NCBI GenBank assembly: GCA_963970005.1
Contig: CAXAMN010021584.1
Span: 1,496,470 to 1,560,469, forward strand
Direction: 5' to 3'
DNA from: Durusdinium trenchii
Lineage: Eukaryota > Sar > Dinophyceae > Suessiales > Symbiodiniaceae
DNA length: 64,000 bases
A model generated the notes under the pieces. It was not told the DNA's origin, searched no databases, and was given only the letters and a program-made list of their open reading frames with translations. How positions within the stretch are numbered: position 1 is the stretch's first letter; every line of letters begins with the position of its first letter. Positions 1 through 10,119 of this stretch are shown here, one piece after another. Both the position numbers and the translations under genes were made by a program.

Positions 1-1
1 T

Positions 2-1870
2 CGGAATGCTCACAGGCAGGAGGCTCCAGTTTGCAGAAACCCTGAGACACCACCTGACCATCCTGGATCGTCACAAGAGCGCCCACACACTATGACAGAA
101 ATTGACATTGCCAGTGATGAAGATCGTGCAGAGCGTGGAGGCACTGCTGCCACTGATCTTCAACTGGAATCTGAGCAGAGAGCCACGCAGGCCCTATACG
201 ACTATCAACATGCGGCTCGAACGGCCAGAGAAGCTGATGGACAAAGTGCGCCGCTACCCTCATTACAGACCTACAGTGACCTGCCTAGAGAATGGCCGAT
301 GGCGAGGCTTGCAATTTCCAACAAGCAAATTAACCGCCCCGTTCGTACATTCCTCTGGAGGCGAGTAACAGAGCAAGCACTCCATGGCTCCTCCTTTGTG
401 GACATTCCAGATGAAATCAACCAAGCCTACATAGGAGACCTTCTCCGTATCAGTGAAGCCTTTGCTGCTCCCCTGTCCAACCTCTTCACTTTCGTGAAGA
501 ATGGACACCCAGCATGCCCATTCATCACTCACAAACAGCTTGCCCTTTACGCAAGCCCCCGCTTCTGGCAGTATGGCTTACTTGCCTTCATCGCAAGGTG
601 CTGTTCCTTTGATAATCAACACAGACGCCAGGGTACAGGAACAGCCCAAGCAGTGGAAGGGAAACCACAGAAGACAAAGGAAAAAGATGTCGATGCCCTC
701 ACCTTTATGCAAACTGTCATTATGTCCTTTGTTAGGGGAATGGAGCATGGCGAGCAGACGCTACCCACCAATGACCTCTTTGTCTATCTCCCAGTACAGA
801 TCCTGCCCGACCTGGTTGTAGCCATGGAGCGGCAGGGTTTCACGCCCGCGGAAGTGAAATGGGGCTACGGCTACCGACCCAAAGAAGAAGGAGCTGAAGA
901 CAACCCTTTGCTCGTGGTGGGAGTGCACACAAAAGAAATTGCTTACGACCGATACCCTCGAATGCCGGATACTTCCTGGGCTGAAAGAGCTTACTCTAGT
1001 GGTGCCCTTGACCCGTCTTTGGGACGAGCTTTCTCGTTCCCTTCCCTTCTGCAGCTGAGGCTGCGCATCGAAGCCCCCCTGTGGAGAGACCTGGCGACTG
1101 CCAGACACCCCGCTGCAGATTTGCCTGCAGAAGAAGACTCTGCCTCTGATGCTACCGGGTCAGCTGAGCGATCGCCCAGACTTGCGCTCCCGGTGCCAGT
1201 AGGGCTTGCTGAACCACCAGAAGCTGACACTGAGGAAGCTACTGAGGATGAGGACATGGCAGCAGAACCCAACTATGCTTTTGCCAAGGGGTACGGACGT
1301 TTCGGCATAGGTTATACTAGGCTAGCAACGGCGCTTGGCAATTTTGAGCAAGGAAACATCCAAGCAGAAAGTACAGTAGTAGCTCAGTGGCTGACCTCCG
1401 GGCTACGAGTTGCCATGTCCCGCACAGGGTGGAATCTGCTGTCTCCCCGCTATATGCTGACCAAAGTTCCTAGTGCTATCCGCAGTAACTACTACTGCCA
1501 TGGAAATCCTTTCACTCCTAAAATGGAAGATCGTCCATATAACCAATATGGCCCACTCCTCTACTCGGAAGGCCGATGGGACCAGCTCTGTGCATGGCCC
1601 ACTGGGAATTCCAAGTTTAGAAGTCAGCTCGCAGGCCACAAGCAGGCGCTTAGGGACCACATGGGCTACAGTCAGGAAGCATCTGACCCAAGTAATAAAG
1701 CACGCCGTACTGTCCCTCCTCCAGGAGCGGGAAGCTCCTCGTCTGCAGCAGGGTCTTCACAGCAGGCCTCCCCCACCGCCTCCGCCCTATGGGTGGTGGC
1801 AGTAGGGCGGTCTCCAGTAAGAGTCTCCCCACACAGTGACCGTTTCCTAGTAACTCGACCTCGTCCATGA
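2..1870 (+). CDS. C-terminal part of the helicase-element giant ORF (copy A), 5' end outside window
   Basis: The frame is open from the first bases of the window, so the ATG at 92 is probably internal. Residues encoded before it match copy B just upstream of the same methionine. About 620 codons are present. The protein has a charged and Pro-rich start, a conserved block with PREWPMARLAISNKQIN and TEQALHGSSFVDIPDEIN, an acidic stretch, a second conserved block (YAFAKGYGRFGIGYTRLATAL) and a Ser/Pro-rich tail. In copy B this domain follows a UPF1-like SF1 helicase, so it is inferred to be the C-terminal domain of the same polypeptide. I do not recognise the domain itself. No frameshift is visible, unlike copy B, so copy A looks younger or better preserved. 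The final residues differ from copy B because the frames diverge near the stop. Confidence 0.7.
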   Translation, partial: RNAHRQEAPVCRNPETPPDHPGSSQERPHTMTEIDIASDEDRAERGGTAATDLQLESEQRATQALYDYQHAARTAREADGQSAPLPSLQTYSDLPREWPMARLAISNKQINRPVRTFLWRRVTEQALHGSSFVDIPDEINQAYIGDLLRISEAFAAPLSNLFTFVKNGHPACPFITHKQLALYASPRFWQYGLLAFIARCCSFDNQHRRQGTGTAQAVEGKPQKTKEKDVDALTFMQTVIMSFVRGMEHGEQTLPTNDLFVYLPVQILPDLVVAMERQGFTPAEVKWGYGYRPKEEGAEDNPLLVVGVHTKEIAYDRYPRMPDTSWAERAYSSGALDPSLGRAFSFPSLLQLRLRIEAPLWRDLATARHPAADLPAEEDSASDATGSAERSPRLALPVPVGLAEPPEADTEEATEDEDMAAEPNYAFAKGYGRFGIGYTRLATALGNFEQGNIQAESTVVAQWLTSGLRVAMSRTGWNLLSPRYMLTKVPSAIRSNYYCHGNPFTPKMEDRPYNQYGPLLYSEGRWDQLCAWPTGNSKFRSQLAGHKQALRDHMGYSQEASDPSNKARRTVPPPGAGSSSSAAGSSQQASPTASALWVVAVGRSPVRVSPHSDRFLVTRPRP

Positions 1871-1993
1871 AATGGGTAGCCTTAGCCACCCTAATTCTTG
1901 TTGTCTAAATGTTATCATGATTTTACAACGACAACATATCCGTTACCGCAGTTTGGCCCAAGCAACTCGAGCATAAACGCTCGGACTGCCGCC
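1871..1993 (+). other. 3' untranslated end of copy A up to the LRR insertion
   Basis: This stretch aligns with the minus strand of copy B at about 34,735-34,870, including a shared run ending CGGACT(G/A)CCGCC. It contains TTTGGCCCAAG at 1952-1962, where copy B has TTTGGCTCAAG, the 3' half of the dinoflagellate spliced leader. Alignment with copy B stops exactly at the TA at 1994-1995 and resumes at 8364. Confidence 0.6.
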
Positions 1994-2002
1994 TACGCGA
2001 CA

Positions 2003-3229
2003 ATGCCGCCTAACCAAGACCGTTATGAAGTCAGTCTTGATTTGGTTACGATAGCAGGCACGGAATATACAATGCAAGCAAATCTCACCCAGTATGAGGA
2101 TGTGGCAGAGCTGGAAGATGACATTCTTTGCTTTCTGCCGACAGTTTCTGCTTTGGATGTCTTCGGCTGTGAGTTGGATTTGCTTGACCTTCACACGCAG
2201 CAACCCCTGCCAGAAGCATTCCGCACGGCGCTCCTGCAACGGCCGCAACTACAAATTGTAGTTCGTCCCTGCATGGTAGATGGACACTCTATCTGGCAGT
2301 TCCAGGAAGACGGAAGGGAAAGCTACCCCAAAGCTGTACGTGTCCCGACCAACCCACGTGGCGAAATTGCTGACAGAGCCTTCTATGCTGCACCCTTGCT
2401 CCGGCATGTAGAAGTGGCAATGGGCATCCAACATGTAGGAATTGCGGCCTGGCAGAGCTGCCAGCAACTGCAAATTGTCAGGCTCCCACCCTCGGTCATA
2501 AGTCTTGCAGAAGGGACCTTCCAGGGGCGCTATGTACTGAGAGAGGTGGCCGCCCCGGGGTGTGTCCAGTACAGCCGAAGAGTGTTTGCGGAGTGCTGCT
2601 CCCTAGGTCGAGTTGGTGTCAGTCACGAAACTGAGGACAGCAACGTCCTAGCACCAGGGGCACAACTAGGCAAATATGCATTTGAGAGTTGCCTCACACT
2701 GACATCCATCACCTTTGACATGGACCACACCAACAAACCTCGAGCGCTGCCTGAAGGGGCATTTTGTGGAGCAGGCATTGAACAGCTCTGTTTGCCAAGT
2801 GACTTTCACAATATCGGGCCGCGGGCCTGTGAAAACTGCAAAAGACTTGTGGAGGTCAACCTCATGAGCACAGAAATCACAGCCCTACTCTATTCCACCT
2901 TTGCCCACTGTGTAGCCCTACATTGCATATGGCTACCACCACGACTCACGCAACTTGGCAAAGAAGTTTTCCTTAATTGTGTTGTGCTCCAAGAAGTAGT
3001 CATCCCGACAGAGCTCAGTGACATAGGCAACCGTGCTTTCTGCGGGTGTGAGCAACTGCAACGATTTACTCCCCTGGATTGCCGAGATATTGAACAGTGG
3101 GTGCAGGCAGAGCACAATGCTTTCTTCATGTGTGACAAATTTGAAAAACCCCTGTGGGTGGAGTTGCTCCCCGCGGATGGGCCCGATTCGGACGCTTTTG
3201 ACGAAGAGCTATACCACGAGTTCTCCTAA
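2003..3229 (+). CDS. BspA-type leucine-rich-repeat protein, gene 1 of left arm
   Basis: ATG at 2003 gives 408 residues; the frame is open upstream but this ATG matches the right-arm copy (MPP.QDRYEVS). The first 100 residues form a small domain with the phrase LDVFGCELDLL, shared with gene 2. The rest is a run of LRR_5/BspA-like repeats of the pattern I...AF..C..L..V.LP, for example AWQSCQQLQIVRLPPSV and AFCGCEQLQRF. Such repeats usually form a solenoid for protein binding and are abundant in protists. No signal peptide or membrane segment is seen. The C-terminus differs from the right-arm copy because a short insertion near 3,205 changes the frame, replacing the VGALASVFRKHPWP ending. The ATG lies 8 bases inside the element end, so promoter and leader must come from flanking DNA. 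Confidence 0.8.
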   Translation: MPPNQDRYEVSLDLVTIAGTEYTMQANLTQYEDVAELEDDILCFLPTVSALDVFGCELDLLDLHTQQPLPEAFRTALLQRPQLQIVVRPCMVDGHSIWQFQEDGRESYPKAVRVPTNPRGEIADRAFYAAPLLRHVEVAMGIQHVGIAAWQSCQQLQIVRLPPSVISLAEGTFQGRYVLREVAAPGCVQYSRRVFAECCSLGRVGVSHETEDSNVLAPGAQLGKYAFESCLTLTSITFDMDHTNKPRALPEGAFCGAGIEQLCLPSDFHNIGPRACENCKRLVEVNLMSTEITALLYSTFAHCVALHCIWLPPRLTQLGKEVFLNCVVLQEVVIPTELSDIGNRAFCGCEQLQRFTPLDCRDIEQWVQAEHNAFFMCDKFEKPLWVELLPADGPDSDAFDEELYHEFS

Positions 3230-3368
3230 CGTCAGGCCAGTCCATGTGAGGTTCAAGGTGGGTGCCTTAGCATCTGTCTTCAGGAAACATCCCTAGCCCT
3301 AGGAACAGTCCATGAGCAGAGTCAGAAATTTTTTGGCTCAAACAGTAAATGAAAGTAGTCCGCCATAC

Positions 3369-4389
3369 ATGGAGCTCGACGACTCATCCAGGCTTAGCGC
3401 TCCCCCTGAAATGGAGCCGGTCATGGACTGTTCTTTGGTACTGACCACGCTCTCGGGGGTGACTATCAAGGTCTCTCTCAGTGTAGCAAAGTTTGACCGA
3501 TTTGAGGACCTAGAGGACCAGGTTCTGGACTATCTGGCCTCAGTTACTGACCTCAAAGTGTTTGGGTGCTCCATCGACTTTCTACAAACTGCAACACAGA
3601 CATACCTTGAGGACCCAATCTGGGATAGGCTACAGCAAGGCATGGCATACACCGTTGTCTTCAAGGATAGCAGTGTCATCCTGCCATCACAGGAACAACT
3701 CGAAGGTTGCCCTATCCATCAGGTTCCGCTTGCCGTTCATGTCCCTATGAACTCAAAGGAAATCGTCCCAGAAGGGGCTTTTGCAGGGGTTCCGCGTCTG
3801 CGACATGTCAGTGTTGAGTCAGGTATCAGGCTCATTGGAGCAGAGGCTTGGCAAAATTGCCGACAGCTCCGCATTGTCAAACTGCCGGTCACAGTTGTAG
3901 GCATTTCCGATAACGCCTTTCGTGACTGCAAGCTACTAAACAGTGTCTCGGCTCCTGGTTGCCGAGATTTTGGATACAAGGCCTTTGCGGAATGCTGTTC
4001 CTTACAATGGGTGTATGCATCGGAAGGGGTTGCAAATAAGTTCAGCAACGAAGCCAAGTTCGGGCAATACCTCTTTCAAGGGTGTATTAACCTTGCTGAG
4101 GTTGCCTTGAGTGAGCTTCCATCCCCCCGAGGGTCAACACTGCAAACTAGAACCGTGAGCTGGCACCAGGCTGTCTTAGCTCTACTGGAATCACCGCACT
4201 CGCTCTCACGAAGCATTTTACGGCTATTGGAGCGCATGCGTGTGATAGTTGTCGACTGCTTAAGAGTGTAGACCTTTGCAACACCAATGTTGAAGAAATT
4301 CCGGAGTTCACCTTTGTGCACTGCACTAGCCTCAGAGAAGTTCTCCTTCCGACCACCCTCCATACAATCCGAGTTAAAGCCTTTATGAT
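3369..4389 (+). pseudogene. Frameshifted and truncated LRR gene 2 of left arm
   Basis: Reading starts at the ATG of MELDDSS (3369), with an upstream in-frame ATG at 3312. It matches right-arm gene 2 closely until about 4,150. There one base is missing relative to the right arm, and the frame runs to a stop at 4,271 with unrelated residues. Homology to gene 2 continues in another frame to 4,389 and then ends abruptly at a run of T (tttatga|tttttt). The last 75 or so residues of the right-arm protein have no counterpart. TTTTGGCTCAA, an 11-base match to the spliced leader, lies at 3331-3341 just upstream of the probable start. Confidence 0.8.
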
Positions 4390-5758
4390 TTTTTTCCACG
4401 AGTACGGACGCCGTGTGGGCATGGTGCCCAGGTCATCGTTGAAGGAAGGGAAGAACAGTCAGATGGTGGAGAAAAGAACAAGGACAACCAAAACAAACCA
4501 AAAAACAAGCAAAAACCAGAGCCCACAGGCCGAGACTCCACCATCTTGTAGTCTTTCCTCTGTGCTAGGTGAAACAAGTGAAACGAAAACTAATGACTAT
4601 CAATGGGCCTGAATTCTCGAAAGAAGAGCATGGCAGCGCAGGTCTGTGCTCTAGCAAAGTCTCCACAAAGGCTTCAAATGGACTTTACTTCTTGATTACT
4701 AGTGACCAGCGGCCACACCACAGTGTGGCAGAACCATGGTCACGATGCAGGTCAGGAGTATCGCAATGCTCCAACGCCGGTTGCATCCATGTCATAATGG
4801 AGCAGCGGCAGCTATGCTGCATGCCGTGGAAAAAACCTTTCTTGTAGCACAACCCATGCAACTGGTTGCACTCACAAGTCCAGAGGCATGTTACCAGGCG
4901 GTGATCAAACAGTGGCGGCCATAGCAAACGACGAAAGCCTGCAGGTAAGAGTGCGAAAGTCACACCCCCCCGAAGGGAGGTCAACTCAGCACCCTTCGGC
5001 ACTCAAAGGTGCCAAAACGGGGTTTCTCCTAAATCCGTGAAGTGCTGCGTCATTGCAAAAAGTGATCTGCTGCGTGCAAGGCCCGTGTGAAACAGGTGAA
5101 ACTTTGGACTATCCTAGCATGGTATCTGTACCTCTTTGTACAAAATTGGAAATGTCGGACATCAACAGTGGGAACTAAGGTTCCCCCTGGGCGTCCTCCA
5201 TTGCCACTCTCCACCACCCGCCTGTTAGGAACGAGGAGCTAAGGCTCTCATTCCTATTGGCTCACTGTGTTGCGAATGGCGAAAAGAGGTCGATGATCCT
5301 ACTTAGTGTTTGCGCATCTCACTTGCCGTAACTTGCTGGCGGTGTACTTATCCACCATTCCACTGCGAACACATTGCTGGTCTTTGCAGGTCTGGAGAGT
5401 CTTCTCCCCTTTGATCACTGGCATCTGCCGACAGCTCTCGGCGCTGCCTGGACTAGACGAGTTGCCCACCTTTGTCAAGTACACATGTCCTTCGCTATGT
5501 GTTGTTTTTTCTGTACATGCACCTTGCTCGAAAGTGCGTGCTGCCTGCAAGGTCCCATAGCGCCATGCTACGCAGGGATGGAAACCTCCTATGGAAGGGT
5601 ACTCTGAAGGAAGGCTTGTTTTGCGATGATCCTCAGCTCTACTATGGAATTTGGCCTGGTATAGCGTCTGGCCTACCCTGGACTCGCGCTAAGGCGTGCG
5701 CCCAGACTCTTAATGAGTGACTGTGAGACCACGATAGCTGTGGCCAGAAAGGCTTGTC
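4390..5758. other. Unique spacer between the inverted arms
   Basis: No convincing coding region. The first 200 bases are A-rich on the plus strand; a G/C hairpin (CCCCGAAGGG-like) lies near 4,970. Short ORFs here have no repeat structure or similarity to neighbours and I see nothing resembling a transposase. Confidence 0.5.
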
Positions 5759-5759
5759 T

Positions 5760-7007
5760 TCATCCAAGGCCAGGGGTATATCCCATGTCCGGGATCATAT
5801 GCAGCCAGGGTGGCCATCTCATAGCAGGACAAATGGCGAAAGCATTTTCCTCAGCATAAACTCCTCGCCATTTGTGCCTTCCTGGCATTTTGGCGAGCCT
5901 CTTAAAAGCAGTGCAATCCAAGAAAGCCCTACTTCCAATGTATCTTAGTGAGGGCGGGATTGCAAGCTCAACTAGGGCTGCACAGTTCATAAAGGCTTTA
6001 ACTCGGATTGTATGGAGGGTAGTCGGAAGGAGAACTTCTCTGAGGCTAGCGCAGTGCACAAAAGTGAATTCCGGAATTTCCTCAACATTGGTGTTGCAAA
6101 GGTCTACACTCTTAAGCAGTCGGCAACCGTCGCACGCATGCGCTCCAATAGCTACAAAATGCTTTGTGAGAGCGAGTGCGGTGATTCCCGTAGAACTAAG
6201 ACAGCCCGGTGCTAGCTCACTAGTCCTTGCTTGCAGTGTTGACCCTCGGGGGGATGGAAGCTCACTCAAGGTAAACTCAGCAAGGTTAATACACCCTTGG
6301 AAGAGGTATTGCCCGAACTTGGCTTCTCTGTTGAACATATTTGCAACCCCTTCCGATGCATACACCCATTGTAAGGAACAGCATTCCGCAAAGGCTTTGT
6401 ATCCAAAATCTCGACAACCAGGAGCCAAGACACTGTTTAGTAGTTTGCAGTCACGGAAGGCGTTATCGGAAATGCCTACAACAGTGGCCGGCAGTTTGAC
6501 AATGCGGAGCTGTCGGCAATTTTGCCAAGCCTCTGCTCCAATGAGCCTGATGCCTGACTCTACACTGACGTGTCGCAGACGTGGAACCCCTGCAAAGGCC
6601 CCTTCTGGGACGATTTCTTCTGGGTTCATAGGGACATGAACGGCTAGCGGAACATGATGGATAGGGCAACCTTCGAGTTGTTCTTGTGATGGCAGGATAA
6701 CACTGCAGTTCCTGAAGACAATGGTGTATGCCATGCCTTGCTGTAGCTTGTCCCAGATTGGGTCCTCAAGGTATGTCTGTGTGGCAGTTTGCAGAAAGTC
6801 GATGGAGCACCCAAACACTTTGAGATCAGTAACCGAGGCCAGATAGTCCATAACCTGGTCCTCTAGATCCTCAAATCGGTCAAACTTTGCAACACTGAGA
6901 GAGACCTTAAAAGTCACCCCCGAAAGCGTGGTCAGCACCAGGGAGCATTCCATGACCGGCTCCATTTCAGGGGGAGTGCTAATCATGGATGAATCGTCGA
7001 GCTCCAT
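5760..7007 (-). CDS. BspA-type leucine-rich-repeat protein, intact gene 2 of right arm
   Basis: 415 residues from the ATG at 7007 (MELDDSSMIS). The frame is open to 7043, but upstream of that an in-frame TAA follows the ATG used in the left arm, so 7007 is preferred. An N-terminal domain with the phrase LKVFGCSIDFL is followed by BspA-like LRR units such as AFAGVPRLRHVSVESGI, AWQNCRQLRIVKLPATV and AFMNCAALVELAIPPSL. The protein is a diverged paralogue of gene 1. It is convergent with the left-arm genes and separated from gene 1 of the same arm by about 65 bases. TTTTGGCTCAA lies at 7035-7045, about 30 bases before the ATG, and may be a worn spliced-leader relic. Confidence 0.8.
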   Translation of the reverse strand: MELDDSSMISTPPEMEPVMECSLVLTTLSGVTFKVSLSVAKFDRFEDLEDQVMDYLASVTDLKVFGCSIDFLQTATQTYLEDPIWDKLQQGMAYTIVFRNCSVILPSQEQLEGCPIHHVPLAVHVPMNPEEIVPEGAFAGVPRLRHVSVESGIRLIGAEAWQNCRQLRIVKLPATVVGISDNAFRDCKLLNSVLAPGCRDFGYKAFAECCSLQWVYASEGVANMFNREAKFGQYLFQGCINLAEFTLSELPSPRGSTLQARTSELAPGCLSSTGITALALTKHFVAIGAHACDGCRLLKSVDLCNTNVEEIPEFTFVHCASLREVLLPTTLHTIRVKAFMNCAALVELAIPPSLRYIGSRAFLDCTAFKRLAKMPGRHKWRGVYAEENAFAICPAMRWPPWLHMIPDMGYTPGLG

Positions 7008-7072
7008 GTGCGGCAGACTATTTGCAATTATTGTTTGAGCCAAAAGTGTCTGAGTCTGCTCATGGGCTGTTC

Positions 7073-8356
7073 CTAAGGCCAGGGATGTTTCCTGAAGACA
7101 GATGCTAAGGCACCCACCTTGAGCCTCTCGTGGACTGGCATGATGTTAGGCTCCTCGCCAAAAGCGTCCGAATCGGGTCCTTCCGCGGGGAGCAGCTCTA
7201 CCCACAGGGGTTTTTCAAATTTGTCACACATAAAGAAAGCATTGTGCTCTGCCTGCACCCACTGTTCAATGTCACCCCAATCCAGGGGGGTAAATCGTTG
7301 CAGTTGCTCACACCCGCAGAATGCACGGTTGCCTATGTCACTGAGCTCCGTCGGGATGACAACTTCTTGCAGCACAACACAATTAAGGAAAACTTCTTTG
7401 CCAATTTGCGTGAGTCGTGGCGGAAGCCATATACAATTTAAGGCTACACAGTGGGCAAATGTGGAAGAGAGTAGGGCTGTGATTTCTGTGCCCATGAGGT
7501 TGACCTCCACAAGGCTTTTGCAATTTTCACAGGCCCGCGGCCCGATATTGTGGAAATCACTCTGCAAACAGAGCTGTTCAATGCCTGCGCCACAAAATGC
7601 ACCTTCAGGCAGCGCTCGAGGTTTGTTAGTATGGTCCATGTCAAAGGTGATGGTTGTAAGCGTGAGGCAACTCTCGAATGCATATTTGCCTAGCTGTGCC
7701 CCTGGTGCCAGGACGTTGCTATCCTCAGTTTCGTGACTGACCCCAACTCGACCTAGGGAGCAGCACTCCGCAAACACCCTTCGGCTGTATTGGACACACC
7801 CTGGGGCGGCCACCTCTCGCAGCACATAGCACCCCTGGAAAGTTCCTTCCGCAAGACTTATGACCGAGGGTGGAAGCTTGACAATTTGCAGTTGCTGACA
7901 ACTCTGCCAGGCTGCGAATCCTACATGTTGAACGCCCATTGCCACTTCTACGTGCGGGAGCAAGGGTGCAGCATAGAAGGCTCTGTCAGCAATTTCCCCA
8001 CGCGGGTTGGCCGGGACACGTACAGCTTTGGGGTAGCTTTCCTTTCCGTCTTCCTGGAACTGCCAGATGGAATGTCCGTCTACCATGCAGGGACGAACTA
8101 CAATTTGTAGTTGCGGTCGCTGCAGGAGCACCGTGCGGAATGCCTCTGGCAGGGGTTGCTGCGTGTGAAGGTCAAGCAAATCCAATTCACAGCCGAAGAC
8201 ATCTAAATCAGAGACTGTCGGCAGAAAGCAAAGGATGTCATCTTCCAGCTCTGCCACATCCTCATACTGGGAGAGGTCTGCTTGCGTTGCATATTCCGTA
8301 CCTGCTATTGTAACCAACTCGAGGCTGACCTCATAACGGTCTTGGTGAGGCGGCAT
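7073..8356 (-). CDS. BspA-type leucine-rich-repeat protein, intact gene 1 of right arm
   Basis: 427 residues from ATG at 8356. It is closely similar to the left-arm gene 1 throughout, with scattered substitutions, but has a longer C-terminus (KVGALASVFRKHPWP). N-terminal domain of about 100 residues, then BspA-like LRR repeats with conserved AF..C..L spacing. The initiator lies 8 bases from the outer end of the element. Gene order (gene 1, gene 2, inward) mirrors the left arm. A binding or scaffold role is typical of such solenoids; no partner can be named. Confidence 0.82.
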   Translation of the reverse strand: MPPHQDRYEVSLELVTIAGTEYATQADLSQYEDVAELEDDILCFLPTVSDLDVFGCELDLLDLHTQQPLPEAFRTVLLQRPQLQIVVRPCMVDGHSIWQFQEDGKESYPKAVRVPANPRGEIADRAFYAAPLLPHVEVAMGVQHVGFAAWQSCQQLQIVKLPPSVISLAEGTFQGCYVLREVAAPGCVQYSRRVFAECCSLGRVGVSHETEDSNVLAPGAQLGKYAFESCLTLTTITFDMDHTNKPRALPEGAFCGAGIEQLCLQSDFHNIGPRACENCKSLVEVNLMGTEITALLSSTFAHCVALNCIWLPPRLTQIGKEVFLNCVVLQEVVIPTELSDIGNRAFCGCEQLQRFTPLDWGDIEQWVQAEHNAFFMCDKFEKPLWVELLPAEGPDSDAFGEEPNIMPVHERLKVGALASVFRKHPWP

Positions 8357-8363
8357 TGTCGCG

Positions 8364-8640
8364 TACTTGGATGTGCGGTTGGGGTTATAAGTAGATAGCC
8401 TGGTTGTCCAGCTTATAAGTGCACTTACTAACCAACATAGCCTACATACTAAGTCGAACTTAGTCGGACTTAGTGTTGAACTTAGTGTTGAACTTAGTTG
8501 GACTTAGCCAAGTGGCCTATGTTCAACGTGTTGTACTTAGGTCGAACTTAGTCCAACATAGCTAAGTGCAACTAAGTAGAACATGTTCAAAAAAAATCAC
8601 TTGGCTAAGTTCGACAAGTTGGACTTATGACGCGCCAAAA
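8364..8640 (+). repeat. 3' tail of copy A: imperfect ACTTAG-type short repeats
   Basis: After the insertion, copy A resumes (TACTTGGATGTGCGGTTGGGG) and passes into many short imperfect repeats built on (G/T)(A/G)ACTTAGT and its complement ACTAAGTTC. Copy B ends in the same type of sequence (34,385-34,732). The tail is therefore part of the element family and probably marks its 3' end. Confidence 0.55.
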
Positions 8641-8649
8641 GTGCTGATA

Positions 8650-9260
8650 CTGTATCTAAAAAAACAAAAAACAGAACACTAGTGGAACGAAAACTATAGA
8701 TAAACATATTGGATTGCGATAACCATAAATCAAAAAAACGCAAAAAAACACATTGTGAGAGCTACAAAAAGCGGAACACAAATATTTTCGGCTGTTGAGT
8801 ATGTTTAATATATACCTGCAACGCAACGGTTGCAGTGGCGTTTTGGGTATATATTCAAGGCTTTTGACCCTTCCATGAGCATAACAAACAACCATTGGAA
8901 GTGCTATATCCTTTTCGAAAACATATATAGAGTGATCCAACCAATACATATAGAAAAACAGTCAGGAAGAGTGATCACAAACAAAAACACATCGCACAAT
9001 ATATACATTAAAACCATATGAGGAAGAGTAACACAAAAAGTAACACATACAGAAACATGTTAGGAAGAGTGATTCCAAAAAACTACATGGTGCATATACA
9101 GTTTATATTCAAAAATAAAACACATCTTACGTATAGAAAACAATGTTAGTAATAATGATTCAAAAGAACGTCCTACATATAGAAAAAATGTTAGTAAGAA
9201 TTAAAGTGTTAACACAACGTACATATACAGTGGAACCATATTAGGAATAGTGATCTTTAA
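8650..9260. repeat. AT-rich region with degenerate units of about 40-85 bp
   Basis: Units share the phrase TTAGGAAGAGTGAT followed by A-rich sequence; variants start near 8,958, 9,018, 9,059, 9,143, 9,190 and 9,241, and one more near 10,045. No coding potential seen between 8,650 and 9,700. Confidence 0.45.
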
Positions 9261-9699
9261 AGAATAATGATATTAAACTCTGCGCGCTTATGTGCCACCA
9301 TGCGCAACCACAAAATGTGGTTCTTGCAAAGTATGATGCCACGTCGAATACCCAAACAGAATTGCTATATTCCACGCAAACAATTCTACGACGTTGGAAT
9401 TGGATTTGAGCCATGGAGTACTGCACGAAATGAAATCATATATCCGCATCCCGTGAGTTGGATTTGGCCTGGGCATTGTAAAACTGTCAGATGAAATTAA
9501 CTGAACATTGACGCAGTTCAGCATTGATATATGGCAAAATCACTTCCGGATGTTAGATAGTCAAACTTTACAGAGCGTTCAAGATAAAACACAACGATAC
9601 AACACACCAATCGATGTCAATCTGCCATGCCCTGAATCCACCTATACTGCCTGTTATAACCTGTGTCAGCGAGCCGGTGCAAGGAAACACTGTTGCATT

Positions 9700-9990
9700 A
9701 TACCACACAATTAGAACACGTGTCTCGCAAGGGTCTCAATGACACATAAACACAAGTTAACAAAACACACATAAACACAAACGAAAAACATATGCGTAAA
9801 CAGGTCACACTTGCGTAGAAGAATCTGGCATGGATGAATTCCCGGTCGCCGCACGTTTTTTTTCATTCTCTCTGCTGCATCATCAGACTCGTCATTCCTG
9901 GCAAGTGCTCGGCTCGGTGGGATGGAACAACGGATGAAACAAATCACTGCAAACTGGTTGGCAGGGCTTGGCATTTGCGGTTTGTTGTGT
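9700..9990 (-). repeat. Duplicated intron/exon-edge fragment, copy 1
   Basis: Aligns with 10,140-10,370 and 32,394-32,640. The conserved parts are TCTCGCAAGG, a C/A-rich intron-like stretch, and AGAAGAATCTGGCATGGATGAA. In the third copy the latter encodes the end of an ORF (FIHARFFYARV). Here the upstream coding part is missing, so this is a broken gene fragment. Confidence 0.5.
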
Positions 9991-10119
9991 ATATCTGAAA
10001 TTCTAGAACTACTATATATCCAACAGCAAGGAACATCCTATATATAAAAACTATTAAGAACAGTGATCCCAAAAATGAGCATTAGAATCCTGGTGCGGCC
10101 AAAAAACGTGGTTCTTGCG

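Larger units (their letters stand above)
1996..8363. mobile_element. Foldback-type insertion carrying LRR genes, flanked by TA duplication
   Basis: The insert begins CGCGACAATGCCGCC and ends with its reverse complement. Two inverted arms (1,996-4,389 and 5,987-8,363) enclose a spacer of about 1.6 kb. The dinucleotide TA lies on both sides (1994-1995 and 8364-8365). Copy B of the host element keeps the uninterrupted site: its minus strand reads CCGCC-TA-CTTGGATGTGCGG around 34,733, which is the two flanks joined with a single TA. That is direct evidence for an insertion with a 2-bp target duplication. TA duplication is typical of Tc1/mariner-type chemistry, but no transposase is visible inside, so the element would be non-autonomous. 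Both arms carry the same pair of LRR genes pointing inward. Confidence 0.75.

Noticed and set aside
5299..5720. Overlapping ORFs in the foldback spacer
   Set aside because: ORFs overlap in several frames without conserved motifs or similarity to the rest of the element.
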